Both the position numbers and the translations under genes were made by a program. From the NCBI RefSeq assembly GCF_030269445.1, contig NZ_BSTJ01000002.1, positions 682,001 to 746,000 of the forward strand: a stretch of DNA of 64,000 bases. The letters are read 5' to 3'. Of this stretch, positions 8,508 through 18,216 are shown piece after piece. Each line of letters opens with the position of its first letter. Positions within the stretch are counted from its first letter, which is position 1. Below the pieces are notes generated by a model. The model saw nothing but the letters and a program-made list of their open reading frames with translations, was not told the DNA's origin and made no database searches. This stretch comes from Actinoallomurus iriomotensis (lineage in GTDB: Bacteria; Actinomycetota; Actinomycetes; Streptosporangiales; Streptosporangiaceae).

Positions 8508-11500
8508 ATGCGGGCCGGGGTTCGGGCCCGCATCGCTCGGGCGGCGCGCGGTGCCGGGGGTGGCTTCCTGCGATGGTCGCCGGCGACGCTGTTGTGCGTT
8601 CTGTGCGGCGGCGCGTTCGGGCCGCTGGTGGCCACGGCGCTCAGTGTCGCCGGGGCGGGGGTCGCGGCGGCGGCCATCGAGACAGCGGCCTCCGTGGGCG
8701 GAAACCTCCTCGCCGACGTGATCAGTACCGGGATCGATCGGCTACGCGGCGCTGAACACAGTGCAGGCCAGGAGCAGATCGAGGCCGAGGTCGAGCGGCT
8801 GGTCGGGGAGATCCTGGAGGCCGGTGGCGACCGGGCGCTGGAGCTGCGGAGCGAGATCGCCTCGGTGGTGCGGACGGTCGGGGCGACGGGAGCCGCGCTG
8901 GAGGAGGCGGTCGCGAGCGGCGATCGGGAGCTGCAGGCGCTGCTGACCGGCGCGATGACCGGGCTCGGCGAGGAGTTCGCCGAGTTCCGGTTCCTGCTGG
9001 ACGAGGTGGGCGAGGTCCTCGCGGCCATTCAGGAGGAGCTGAACGAGCAGGGGGCCGTGCACCGGCAGATGGTCGACATGTTGCGCACGCAGAACACCGA
9101 CCTGCGCATGATGCGGGAGACCGTCGCGGTGATCGAGCGCCGCGTCCGCGCCGACGACGGCGCGCACCCGCCGGACGACCCCGTACGGTGGCCGGACGGG
9201 TCGCCGTACCGCGGGCTCGCGCCGTTCGAGGAGGACGACGGCGAGATCTTCTACGGGCGCGACCTGGTCACCGCGGAGCTGGTCGGCAGGCTCGGCGAAC
9301 GCCTGGCCGGGACTTCGCTCGTGATCGTCAACGGTCCGTCAGGCGTCGGCAAGTCCTCGCTGCTCCGGGCCGGTCTGCTGCCCGCGCTCGCCCGTGGTTC
9401 GCTGTCCCCGCAGTCCGCCGCGTGGCCCCGCGTGGCGATCACGCCGGCGCGGTCGCCGCTGTTGGAGCTGGGCCACCCACCTGGCCACCATGGCCGGTAC
9501 GGACGCCGCCCCTCGCCCGCGAGCGCCTGGCCGGACACCCCGACCAGGCGTATCTGCTGGCCCGTCAGGCGGTGCTGGCGGACGCGAACCGCCGTGGGAT
9601 CCCGGCGGCGTCCGCCGCGCGGCAGCGGCTCGTCCTCGTGGTCGACCAGTTCGAGGAGGTCTTCGCCCCTCGGGTGGAGGAGTCCGAACGCTCGGCGTTC
9701 GTCGCCGCGCTGCGGGCGATGGCCGGCACGCCGTACGGGCCGGCGGAGCAGCCGCCCGCGGTCGTGCTGATCGCGCTTCGCAGTGACTTCCTGGGCCGCT
9801 GCGCGGCGTATCCCGCGTTGCGGGAGGCGTTGTCGAACGGCAACTTCGTCGTCGGCCCGATGGAAGAGCCGGAGCTGAGGCAGGCGATCGTCGGCCCGGC
9901 CATGGCCGCCGGGCTGCGGATCGATCCGGGCCTCACCGAGATGATCCTGGCCGACCTGCGCTCCAGTGCGGCACCCGGCGCGTACGAGGCCGGGGCGTTG
10001 CCGTGGCTGTCCCAGGCCATGCTCATCACGTGGCGGCACAGAGAGGGCGACCGGCTGACCGCCCACGGTTATGGGAGGTCCGGCGGGGTCCGCGGGGCGA
10101 TCCAGACGAGCGCCGAAGACGTCTACGAGAGTCTCACGGGCGCCAGGCCGGAGATCGCCGGCGACCTCTTCCACGCCCTCACGGACGTCTCGGGCGATCT
10201 ACGGCTGTCACGCCGCGAACGGCTCCGGACGGACCTGTACGTCGGCCGTCCCGAGGCCGAGCGCGGCGACGTGGACGCCGTGCTGGAGGCGTTCGCGGCG
10301 CAGCGGCTCCTCGTCCTGAGCGAGGACAGCGTTCAGATCTCCCATGACGAGCTGCTGCGCTCCTGGTCACGGCTGCGCGACTGGCTGGAGCCCGACGTCA
10401 CCGTCGCCGCGGTGTACGGCCGGCTCCTGAAGCGGGCCGCGGAGTGGAATGGCAACGGCCGGAATCCGTCGTACCTGTACCGGGGCGCCGAACTGGTGGC
10501 CGTGCAGGAGGCCCGCGTCACGTGGAAGGCCGACCCGGCGCGCTATCCGGTCACGGCGGACCCGCTCGACTTCGTGACGGCCTCGGAGTACGCGGCGCAG
10601 CGCGCCGCCCGCCGGAGACGAGCCGTGCTCGCCACGCTGGCCGGGCTGACGGTGGTCGCGCTCATCGCGGCCGTCACCGCCGTGTCGGCGGCGGGCGACG
10701 CGAACCATCAGCGTGCACTCGCGGTCTCCCGCCAGTTGGCGGCGCAGAGCGAGACCATGGAGCGGACCGATCCCGTCACCTCCGCGCTGCTGGCCGCGGC
10801 GGCCTGGCGCACCGCCCACACGGACGACGCCCGCTACGCCATGCTCAACCTCCTCCAGGAACCCGACCGGGGAACGTTCACCGGCCATGACGGGCCGGTC
10901 GACTCCGTGGCGTTCAGCCCCGACGGCAGGACTCTGGCGACGGGCGGCGCCGACGGGACCGCACGGCTGTGGGACGTCGCCACCCGCCGCCAGAGCGGAG
11001 CGCCGCTCGCCGCGAAGGACGGCGCGGTGAGCACAATCGTGTTCAGCCCTCGCGGCGGGACGCTCGCCACCGTCCACCTCGGTCCCACGGGAGGCGTACG
11101 GCTGTGGGACACGGCCTCTCGCCGCCAGACCGGGCCGCCGATCGCCACCGGCCACGGAGTCGTCCGCTCCGCGAGGTTCAGCCCGGATGGACGGACCATC
11201 GCCACCGCGGGCGACGACGGACCCGTACGGCTGTGGGACGTCGCCACTCGCCGCCAGGTCGGCGCACCGCTCATCACTCACGGTGGGACGGTGGCGTTCA
11301 GCCCCGACGGCCGTACGCTCGCGACCGGTGACAGCGCCGGGACGGTGCGGCTGTGGAACGTCGCCACCCACCACCGGACCGGCCGGCCGATCACGGTCCG
11401 GCCCGCCGCGGTACCCGGCTCCCTCTTCCGCCCGAAGGGTGTCGAGGCGGTGGCGTTCAGCCCGGACGGCCGCACGCTGGCCACCGGCGGCGCCGACCGT

Positions 11501-12850
11501 ACCGCGCGCCTGTGGGACGTCGCCGCCCGCCGGCAGATCGGCGAACCGCTCGTCACCGGAGGCGTCTTCGTGAACGCCGTGGCGTTCAGCCCGGACGGCC
11601 GTACGCTCGCCACCGGCGGCACCGACGACACGGTGCGCCTGTGGGACGTCGCCACGCGGCGACAGACCGGCTCACCGCTCACCGGCCATACCGGCGACGT
11701 CAAAGCGGTGGCGTTCAGCCCCGACGGCCGCGGTCTCGCCACCGCGAGTGCGGACCGGACGGCGCGCCTGTGGAGCGTCTCCGTCCACCGTCAGACGGGC
11801 GCGCCGCTCACCGGCCACGGCAACGCGGTCTACTCGGTGGCCTACAGCCGGGACGGGAACGTCCTCGCCACCGCGAGCGAGGACCGTACGGCACGGCTCT
11901 GGGACACCCGCACCCATCGCCAGATCGGCATGCCGGTGACCAGTTCCACGGGGTTCTTCTACGACGTGGCCCTCAGCCCGGACGGCCGCACGCTCGCCAC
12001 CGGCGACAGCGAGGGCGTCGCGCGGCTCTGGGACGTCACCGCACACCGCTTGATCAGCTCGTTCGTCGCCGGGCAGGGCACGAGCGTGGAGAACGTGGTG
12101 TTCAGCCCCGACGGCAGGAGGCTGGCCGCCACGGACGGCGACGGGACGGCCCGGCTGTGGGACATCACCACCCACGCCGTGGTCCTCGTACTGGTCGACG
12201 GCGCCGGCATCGACGTGATCGCGTTCAGCCGGGACGGCCGCCTGCTCGCGACCGGCGACGCCGACGGCGCCGTCCGCCTGTGGGACGCCCGCACCGGCCG
12301 CCGGATCGGCACGCCGTTCACCGGGCACAACGGGCCCGTCGGCGCGGTGGCGTTCAGCCCGGACGCCAGGACGCTCGCGACGGTGGGACGTGACGGAACC
12401 GCGCGGCTGTGGGACGTCTCGACCCATCGCCAGATCGGCGCCCCGCTGATCGGCCAGGACGAGCAGGCCGACGCGGTGCCGTCCGGCCCGGCCGGCAGGA
12501 CCATCCCCACCGGACATCACCTCGACGTCTTCGGCCTCGCGTTCAGCCCGGACGGCCGGACCTTCGCGACGGCGGGCAGCGACGGCAAGGCCCGGTTGTG
12601 GGACACCGCCACGCACAATCAACTCGGCGGACCGCTCATCGGCCACTCGGGTTCCGTCACGGACGTGGCGTTCGGCCCCGGCGGCGGAGTCCTCGCCACC
12701 GCCGGAGCCGACGGGACCGCACGGCTGTGGGACGTGAGCGCGCCGAGCGACCCACCGGCCTCACTCTGCGCCGTCGCCGGACGGTCCCTCACGCGCGCCG
12801 AGTGGGACCGGTACGTGCCCGGCCAGACCTTCCAGCACGTCTGCGGTTGA
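8508..12850 (+). pseudogene. nSTAND NTPase with transmembrane segment and 14 WD40 repeats, interrupted by two frameshifts
   Basis: In order: a hydrophobic N-terminal segment (SPATLLCVLCGGAFGPLVA) and a helical/coiled region. An nSTAND1 module follows, with SPYRGLAPFEEDDGEIFYGR, Walker A GPSGVGKSSLLRAG, Walker B LVLVVDQFEEVF and the LRSDFLGRC sensor region. A membrane helix lies at about 10,620-10,690. Fourteen WD40 repeats of the type VAFSPDGRTLATGGADGTAR-LWDV run from about 10,890 to 12,750, enough for two seven-bladed propellers. STAND proteins are signalling or immunity NTPases that oligomerise after sensing a ligand. Extra bases in the GGG run at 9470-9472 and the CCCC run at 9509-9512 move the frame twice by +1 between Walker A and Walker B. 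Removing both restores one polypeptide. The start is uncertain; GTG at 8481 is an alternative. Confidence 0.85.
10888..12755 (+). repeat. Tandem WD40 repeat tract (14 units)
   Basis: Units of about 120-135 bases encode the repeating core FSPDGRTLATG-x-D-GTARLWDV-x-T. Nucleotide similarity between units is high (repeated cgttcagccc and ctgtgggacgtc), so the tract is prone to recombination and misassembly. Unit 2 carries a two-residue expansion, and the spacing before units 5 and 13 is enlarged. Confidence 0.85.
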
Positions 12851-12863
12851 CCCGGAGTGCCGT

Positions 12864-13622
12864 TCAGGCGAGGAATCCCCCGTCGACCGGCAGTACGACG
12901 CCGCTGATGTGGCTCGCCCGGTCGCTCAGCAGGAACGCCGCGGTCGCTCCGACCTCCTCCCCCGTCCCCACCTTGCGCAGCGGTGTGGCGGCGATCCGGG
13001 CCTCCACGCCGCCGGGGATCGTGCGGCGCAGTTCGGCGAGCATCGGGCTCTCGGTCGGGCCGGGGGCTATCACGTTCACCCGGATGCCGAGCGGGCCGAA
13101 GTCGTGGGCCGCCGTTCGGGTCAGGCCGATGACCGCGTGTTTCGTCGCCTGGTAGGCGCCCATTCCGGAGCTGCCGCGGAGGCCGCCGATGCTGCTCACG
13201 TTGACGATCGAGCCGGAGCCCTGCCGCTCCATGACGCGCACCTCCTCGCGGATGCACAGCCACGTGCCCTTCACGTTCACGGTCATGATGCGGTCGAAGT
13301 CCTCCTCGGAGACCGCGTCGAGGCGCCCGGCGCCGCCCATCGCGGCGTTGTTGTACGCCCCGTCGAGGCGGCCGAACCGGGTGACGGTGGCGTCGATGAA
13401 GCGGGCGACGTCCGCCGCGTTCGTGACGTCGCCGGTCGTGTACGCCACGTCGTGGCCCGCCGAGGTGAGCTCCGCGGTGAGCTTGGCGAGCGGTTCCTCG
13501 CTGCGCGCGACGAGCATGAGGGCGGCGCCGTCCCCGGCAAGGACGCGCGCGGCGTCGGCTCCGATGCCCGTACTGGCTCCGACGAGGACGATGACCTTGC
13601 CGGCGAGCGGCGGTGTGCTCAT
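12864..13622 (-). CDS. Short-chain dehydrogenase/reductase, last gene of the catabolic operon
   Basis: A 252-residue classical SDR. The cofactor motif GASTGIGADAA (TGxxxGxG type) is near residue 15, then NNAAMGG, the catalytic Ser in IVNVSSIGG, and the YxxxK motif in GAYQATKHAVIG. The C-terminus ends GVVLPVDGGFLA as usual. It would interconvert an alcohol and a ketone with NAD(P)H; the substrate is unknown. Its start overlaps the stop of the BKACE gene by four bases (ATGA), indicating translational coupling. In the operon it may supply or consume the beta-keto acid used by BKACE, which is inference. Confidence 0.9.
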   Translation of the reverse strand: MSTPPLAGKVIVLVGASTGIGADAARVLAGDGAALMLVARSEEPLAKLTAELTSAGHDVAYTTGDVTNAADVARFIDATVTRFGRLDGAYNNAAMGGAGRLDAVSEEDFDRIMTVNVKGTWLCIREEVRVMERQGSGSIVNVSSIGGLRGSSGMGAYQATKHAVIGLTRTAAHDFGPLGIRVNVIAPGPTESPMLAELRRTIPGGVEARIAATPLRKVGTGEEVGATAAFLLSDRASHISGVVLPVDGGFLA

Positions 13623-14548
13623 GAGACTCCGTCCGTGATGCCCCGGAGCGCGAGCATCGCGCGGACATCGGCTGGTGTGGCGATCTGTTTGCCCAGGTCC
13701 TCGATGACGGCCCGGATCTTCCTGACCTGCTGGGCGTTGCTCTCCGCGAGCCGCCCCTTGCCGATCCACAGGCTGTCCTCCAGGCCCACCCGTACGTGGC
13801 CGCCGAGCCACGCGCTGTGGGTGCCGAAGCTCAGCTGGTCGCGGCCGGCGGCGAAGGCGGAGAAGGTGTAGTCGTCGCCGAAGAGCTTGTCGGCGATCCG
13901 CACCATGTGCTCCAGGTTCTCGTGGTCGGCGCCGATGCCGCCGAGGACGCCGAACACGCCCTGGATCATCAGCGGCGGCTTGGCCAGGCCCTTGTCGACG
14001 AAGTACGCGAGAGAGTACAGGTGCCCGATGTCGTAGCACTCGTACTCGAACCGGGTGCCGAACTCACCGAGCGTCCGCAGCGCGTGCTCGATCCGGTCGA
14101 AGGTGTTCAGGAACGGCTTGGAGTAGGTGGCCCGCACGTACGGCTCCTCCCAGTCGTGCCGCCACTCGGTGACCTTGTCGGCGATCCCCGCGTACACGAA
14201 GTTCATCGTGCCCATGTTCATCGACGCCAGCTCGGGCCGGAGGCGTACGGCGGCGGCCAGCCGCTGCTCCATCGTCATCGCCGACGAGCCGCCGGTGGTG
14301 ATGTTGATGACGGCGTCGGTGTTCGCGGTGATGGGCTCGACGATCTCCTCGAAGACCTCGGGCGAGGGCGTCGGCCGGCCGTCCGGCTGCCGGGCGTGCA
14401 GGTGCACGATGGCCGAGCCGGCCTCGATCGCCTCCAGCGCCGCCTCGGTCACCTGCGCGGCGGACAGCGGCAGGTACGGGCTCTGGGACGGCACGTTCAC
14501 CGAGCCCGTCACCGCCGTGGTGATCATGACCTTCTCCGCAGCCCGCAT
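13619..14548 (-). CDS. BKACE-type beta-keto acid cleavage enzyme (DUF849)
   Basis: A 309-residue TIM-barrel protein of the 3-keto-5-aminohexanoate cleavage enzyme (Kce) family. Family features include the zinc-binding HLHAR element (AIVHLHARQPDGRPT), the early VTGSVN segment, NITTGGSS, and ASMNMGTMNF. Family members condense a beta-keto acid with acetyl-CoA to give acetoacetate and a new CoA ester. Substrates vary and are set by pocket residues that cannot be read confidently here. It shares one base with the stop of the preceding oxidoreductase (TGATG) and four with the SDR start, so it lies inside a tightly coupled operon. It is the best clue that this locus breaks down an organic acid through a beta-keto intermediate. 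Confidence 0.88.
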   Translation of the reverse strand: MRAAEKVMITTAVTGSVNVPSQSPYLPLSAAQVTEAALEAIEAGSAIVHLHARQPDGRPTPSPEVFEEIVEPITANTDAVINITTGGSSAMTMEQRLAAAVRLRPELASMNMGTMNFVYAGIADKVTEWRHDWEEPYVRATYSKPFLNTFDRIEHALRTLGEFGTRFEYECYDIGHLYSLAYFVDKGLAKPPLMIQGVFGVLGGIGADHENLEHMVRIADKLFGDDYTFSAFAAGRDQLSFGTHSAWLGGHVRVGLEDSLWIGKGRLAESNAQQVRKIRAVIEDLGKQIATPADVRAMLALRGITDGVS

Positions 14549-15423
14549 CAGTGCGTCCTCTCCATGGCTGTTCGATGATCGGCGGCGAGTGCCCGGTACG
14601 CGTCGAGCTTCGCCTCGTCGAGCGGGCCGACCAGGCTGACCGCGACCTGTGTGGCGCCCGCGTCGTACTGCCGTCGCAGCGCCTCGCGTACCTGCTCCGG
14701 CGTGCCGCAGGCGACGAGGGCGTCGACGAGCCGGTCGGACCCCGGCGGTGCGAGATCGGCCTCGGTGAACCCGAGCCGCGTCAGCTTGGCGATCTGGTGC
14801 GGCAGCGTCAGGTAGTAGGCGAGGCGTGCGCGCGCGACGTCACGGGCCGCGGCGCGGTCACGGCCGACCACCGCCCACTGGACGACCGACAGGAACAGGT
14901 CCGGCCCGATCGTCTCGCGCGCCCAGCGGGTGTGCTCTGGGGTGACGAGGAACGTGATCAGCCCGTCGGCGCGCTCCGCGGCCAGCCGCGTGATCCCGGC
15001 CGAGTACGCACCGAGGACTCGCGGTACGGTGCCGCCGCGGCGCGCGAGCGTCGCGTCGATCCCGTCGAGGTAGTCGCGCAGGAACGGCAGCGGGCCGATC
15101 CCGCGCTCGCGGACCGCGCCGCTGACGCCGAGCCCGAGCACGTAGCGCCCGGGATATCCGGCGGCGAGGTCGTGGGCGGCGGACGCGGCGGACTTCGGTA
15201 CGCGTTCGAGCGCGCGGGCGACGCCGTTGCCGACGATCAGCCGTCGCGTCGAGCCGAGCACGAGGGCGGCGGTCGTGAACGCCTCACGCCCGGCGACCTC
15301 GGGGATCCAGACCATGCGGTGGCCGCTCTCCTCGAGCACCCGGACGAAGCGCACCACTTCTTCGTGGTCGAGGCCGTCCAGCTCGGCGATCGACAGGGCG
15401 GCCGACGGCAGGGACAGCGTCAT
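14548..15423 (-). CDS. Luciferase-like (LLM) flavin or F420-dependent oxidoreductase
   Basis: A 291-residue protein with the luciferase-like TIM-barrel pattern: ELDGLDHEEVVRFVRVLEES near the N-terminus, TTAALVLGSTRRLIVGNGVA, PGRYVLGLGVSG, and a C-terminal CGTPEQVREALRRQYDAG segment typical of F420-dependent members. Such enzymes oxidise alcohols or reduce or oxygenate organic substrates with F420 or FMN. The choice of F420 is inferred from similarity to actinobacterial members. It sits seven bases after the aldolase gene and overlaps the BKACE start by one base, within the same operon. Confidence 0.85.
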   Translation of the reverse strand: MTLSLPSAALSIAELDGLDHEEVVRFVRVLEESGHRMVWIPEVAGREAFTTAALVLGSTRRLIVGNGVARALERVPKSAASAAHDLAAGYPGRYVLGLGVSGAVRERGIGPLPFLRDYLDGIDATLARRGGTVPRVLGAYSAGITRLAAERADGLITFLVTPEHTRWARETIGPDLFLSVVQWAVVGRDRAAARDVARARLAYYLTLPHQIAKLTRLGFTEADLAPPGSDRLVDALVACGTPEQVREALRRQYDAGATQVAVSLVGPLDEAKLDAYRALAADHRTAMERTH

Positions 15424-15430
15424 GACAGGG

Positions 15431-16207
15431 TCACATCGCTTCCCGGAACGCCGTGACCAGACCGCGCGCGGCCTCCGCCAGCATCGACGTGTCGTTGCTG
15501 AGCAGGACGAAGTCGCAGCCGTCGCGTACCGCCCGCGCGGCCCGCTCGGGCACGCCGCCGAACGCGAGCCCGCATCTCTTGCCGGCGGCGTGCGCGGCGT
15601 CGAGCGCCGAGCCGATCAGTTCGAGCACGTCGGGCGAGGCCGGCGTGGACCCCATCGACATCGAGAGGTCCGCGGCGCCGACGAACACCGCGTCGATGGA
15701 GTCGAGGGCGAGGATCTCCGGCGCGGCCTTGATCGCGTCGACGCTCTCCAGCTGCGGGACGCACAGCACGTCGTCGTTGCCGGTGGCGAGGTAGTCGGCG
15801 TTCGGGCGCAGTCCCCACGCTCCGGCGCGGCTGGTGCCGCCCGCGCCGCGGACGCCGTGGGGCGGGAACCGGCACGCCCGCCCGACGGCGGCGGCCTGCT
15901 GGACCGTGTCGACGTGCGGTACGAGGATGCCCATGGCGCCCGCGTCGAGGATCTTCTGGATCGTCGACGCCGTCGTGTCCGGCACCCGTACGAGGGGCAC
16001 CATGCCCAGCGCCGCGGCGGAGTTGATCAGCCGGTACGCGGTCTGCAGGTCGAGCGGCGCGTGCTCCATGTCGATCACGACGAAGTCGAACCCGGCGAAC
16101 GCCATGATCTCCACCGGCTCGCCCGAGGAGATCTTCAGCCAGGTGCCGAGCGGGACGGTGTCGCGGTCCGGTGCGAACAGCCCCGCACCCGTACGAGCGG
16201 CGCTCAT
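15431..16207 (-). CDS. HpcH/HpaI-family aldolase
   Basis: A 258-residue class II (metal-dependent) aldolase. The family signature FDFVVIDMEHAPLD is near residue 45, followed by PLVRVPDTTASTIQKILDAG, GAMGILVPHVDT and a VFVGAADLSMSMG metal/substrate segment. Relatives cleave 4-hydroxy-2-oxo acids to pyruvate and an aldehyde in aromatic and hydroxy-acid catabolism. The ATG at 16207 overlaps the end of the cupin gene by four bases, which fixes the start despite open frame upstream. It would provide the carbon-carbon cleavage step of this operon; the exact substrate is unknown. Confidence 0.9.
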   Translation of the reverse strand: MSAARTGAGLFAPDRDTVPLGTWLKISSGEPVEIMAFAGFDFVVIDMEHAPLDLQTAYRLINSAAALGMVPLVRVPDTTASTIQKILDAGAMGILVPHVDTVQQAAAVGRACRFPPHGVRGAGGTSRAGAWGLRPNADYLATGNDDVLCVPQLESVDAIKAAPEILALDSIDAVFVGAADLSMSMGSTPASPDVLELIGSALDAAHAAGKRCGLAFGGVPERAARAVRDGCDFVLLSNDTSMLAEAARGLVTAFREAM

Positions 16208-17112
16208 GGCATCGGGTAGTCGTCGGCGTTGAGCACCCAGCCGGGCTTGGCGGAGAAGTCCGCACGCGGGGGGCTGAAGATGTCGATCAGCTGGTTCACG
16301 CCCGGATCGGCGGCCGCGGAGGTGTGCACGGTGGGCGGCGGGATGATCGCGACGGACGGGCTGCCGAGCCGTACGTGATCGTCGTCGCGCCATCCGGTGC
16401 TGTCGCTCAGCCAGGGGGTGCGGATGTGGTGGACGTACTCGCCCCGTACCGCCAGGGACAGCTGCTCGAAGTCGTCGTGCGTGTGCGGTGAGAGCTTGTG
16501 CGGGTCGCGCGGGCCGGTGACCTCGGGCAGGAAGTTGACCATGAACGAGCGGGTGCGGAAGATGCGGCCGAACCGGGCCGGGTCGTCCGGCACGTCCGCG
16601 AGCCGGTAGTACCGCACCGCCGGCCCGCCAGGGGGCTCCGGCCATCGCCGGAGCAGGGCCACGCGCGGGTGGTCCTCCGCGTACGCGGCGGCGTTGGCGG
16701 CCCGGTCCCGCCACGCGGGCTCGGTGGCCTCGACCAGGCGGATGAGCGGGCCGTCGCCGTGCACGCCGATCCGCGAGGCGCCGGGCGGCACCACGACGAG
16801 CCCGGGCGCGTCGATCAACGTGGCGCCGTCGTCGGTGATCACCGAGAAGGCGGGAGAGTCACCGGTGACCACCACGGCGAGTTCGCCGTCGAGCGTGCCG
16901 TTGTCGAGGTCGTCGCCGGCCCGTGCGTCGGTGTGCACGAGCACGACGTTCTGACCGCGCACGATCGCGGTGCGCCCGTCCGGTGTCCCGGCGTCCGGCG
17001 ACGCGAGCCGGTGGAAGTCGAAGTACTGCGGGGCCGCGATCGCCGCACCGCTGTCCGGCCGCGGCGTGGTCGCCGTCGCGAGCGATGAACGGGGGTCGTC
17101 CTTCTCGTACAC
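16204..17112 (-). CDS. Cupin-domain protein, probably bicupin
   Basis: A 302-residue protein with two beta-rich halves. The second half carries a cupin metal site: KLSPHTHDDFEQLSLAVRGE gives the His-x-His and Glu ligands, and PPPTVHTSAA gives the later His. The first half (ELAVVVTGDSP to GLVVVPPGASRIGV) looks like a cupin fold without clear ligands. It could be a dioxygenase, isomerase or lyase on an oxygenated intermediate; the sequence does not decide. The GTG start has AAAGGA about ten bases upstream. It lies between the metal hydrolase (18-base gap) and the aldolase (overlap). Confidence 0.75.
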   Translation of the reverse strand: MYEKDDPRSSLATATTPRPDSGAAIAAPQYFDFHRLASPDAGTPDGRTAIVRGQNVVLVHTDARAGDDLDNGTLDGELAVVVTGDSPAFSVITDDGATLIDAPGLVVVPPGASRIGVHGDGPLIRLVEATEPAWRDRAANAAAYAEDHPRVALLRRWPEPPGGPAVRYYRLADVPDDPARFGRIFRTRSFMVNFLPEVTGPRDPHKLSPHTHDDFEQLSLAVRGEYVHHIRTPWLSDSTGWRDDDHVRLGSPSVAIIPPPTVHTSAAADPGVNQLIDIFSPPRADFSAKPGWVLNADDYPMP

Positions 17113-17130
17113 GGTGGTATGTCCTTTCGC

Positions 17131-18021
17131 TCAGGCGTCGAGGTTCAGCAGGTAGGTGGGGTTGTCGCGGACCATGCGCCGCAGGTCCTTCTCGGCCAGG
17201 CCGAGGTCGAGCAGCGCCCCGGCCACCCGCATCCACGCGTCCACCGGTTTCGGGTTGGCCGCCTGCCCGAAGTCCGAGGCCAGCACCGTGTGCTCGGGGC
17301 CGAGCGTCTCGATCCAGGTCAGCAGCTTCCTGGGGTCCCACTTCTGCGTTCCCTCGGGGTCGTACATGCCGATCTCGTGTTCGACGTACGCGCCGAGGTC
17401 GATGAGCTCGCGGCACAGGTCGGGGTCGGCGCCGATCACGAAGTCGGGGTGGCTGACGACCATCCGCGTCATCCCTCGCTCGTGCGCGGCCTGGAACAGC
17501 GTGCGGATGTAGGCGGGGTACATGTGGCCGCCGTTGACGACGGCCTCCTGCGCCTTGATCTCGTCGAGGATCTCGATCACTTCGGGCTTCAGCTCGCCGT
17601 CCTCGTCGACGATGTCGATGCGCTCCAGCGTCAGGGGCACCGTGGTGGTCGGGAAGGCCCCGTCCTCGGGGTGGCACTCGATGTGGCGGCCGGAGGAGAT
17701 GGTCGGGAACCAGACGACCTTGCCGCCCATGCGCAGGCACATGCGCACCGCGTGCACGTTGAGCCCGCCGACGGTGCTGTTGAGCGCGACGCCGCCGTAC
17801 GCGGTGGCGGCGACGTCGGCGAGACGTCCCTTCATCGCCAGGATGTCCATCTGGGTGTTGTGGTGGTGGGACTTGGCGACCATGGCGCGCATCCCGATCC
17901 GGGCGCCGTCCTGCGCGGCCTCGACGTGGTCGAAGCGGCGGGGGAACGGGCTGGGCCCGGAGTGGACGTGCATGTCGACCAGGCCGTCCAGGACGGAGGC
18001 GATGGCGGGACTCTGAGTCAT
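17131..18021 (-). CDS. Metal-dependent amidohydrolase-like protein (DUF6282-type), first gene of the catabolic operon
   Basis: A 296-residue TIM-barrel hydrolase-like protein. Metal-ligand candidates are DMHVHSGPSPFPRR near residue 18, MVAKSHHHNT, VSHPDF in the middle and LASDFGQ towards the end, the ordered His/His/His/Asp pattern of amidohydrolase or PHP enzymes. The DUF6282 label is from memory of the family and should be confirmed. ATG at 18021 is chosen over one 57 bases upstream because GGGTGG precedes it. As promoter-proximal gene it may open a ring or remove an acyl or amide group at the start of the pathway, which is inference. Confidence 0.75.
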   Translation of the reverse strand: MTQSPAIASVLDGLVDMHVHSGPSPFPRRFDHVEAAQDGARIGMRAMVAKSHHHNTQMDILAMKGRLADVAATAYGGVALNSTVGGLNVHAVRMCLRMGGKVVWFPTISSGRHIECHPEDGAFPTTTVPLTLERIDIVDEDGELKPEVIEILDEIKAQEAVVNGGHMYPAYIRTLFQAAHERGMTRMVVSHPDFVIGADPDLCRELIDLGAYVEHEIGMYDPEGTQKWDPRKLLTWIETLGPEHTVLASDFGQAANPKPVDAWMRVAGALLDLGLAEKDLRRMVRDNPTYLLNLDA

Positions 18022-18043
18022 GGAGCCACCCTTCGTTCGCAAT

Positions 18044-18143
18044 GTGAAGTCACTGTTCACTATAGGACCGGATGTCAACCCTTATTACGGTCTTGTGTCA
18101 CGGAGATCACATGCTGCACTATTAGGACGTTCACTTTGTGAAC
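18044..18143. promoter_or_regulatory. Operator in the divergent promoter of the catabolic locus (probable IclR site)
   Basis: At 18129-18143 lies the inverted repeat GTTCAC-TTT-GTGAAC. It matches the centre of the large palindrome in front of the IclR gene at 21.4 kb, which has GTTCAC-TTG-GTGAAC. A weaker inverted pair, GTGAA-N7-TTCAC, lies at 18044-18060 close to the hydrolase start. The region separates the six-gene operon from the transporter gene, so one bound regulator could control both directions. Confidence 0.7.
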
Positions 18144-18216
18144 ACGCAGTTCGGGGCGACGCCGACTGTGGTGTCGACGAGCTGCGGTACCGGGCAGCCG
18201 ACCTCGGAGGACGACC

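Noticed and set aside
14551-15456. Long + strand frames across the catabolic operon
   Set aside because: They mirror the minus-strand oxidoreductase gene and contain no motifs; the minus-strand frames show coupled starts and stops.
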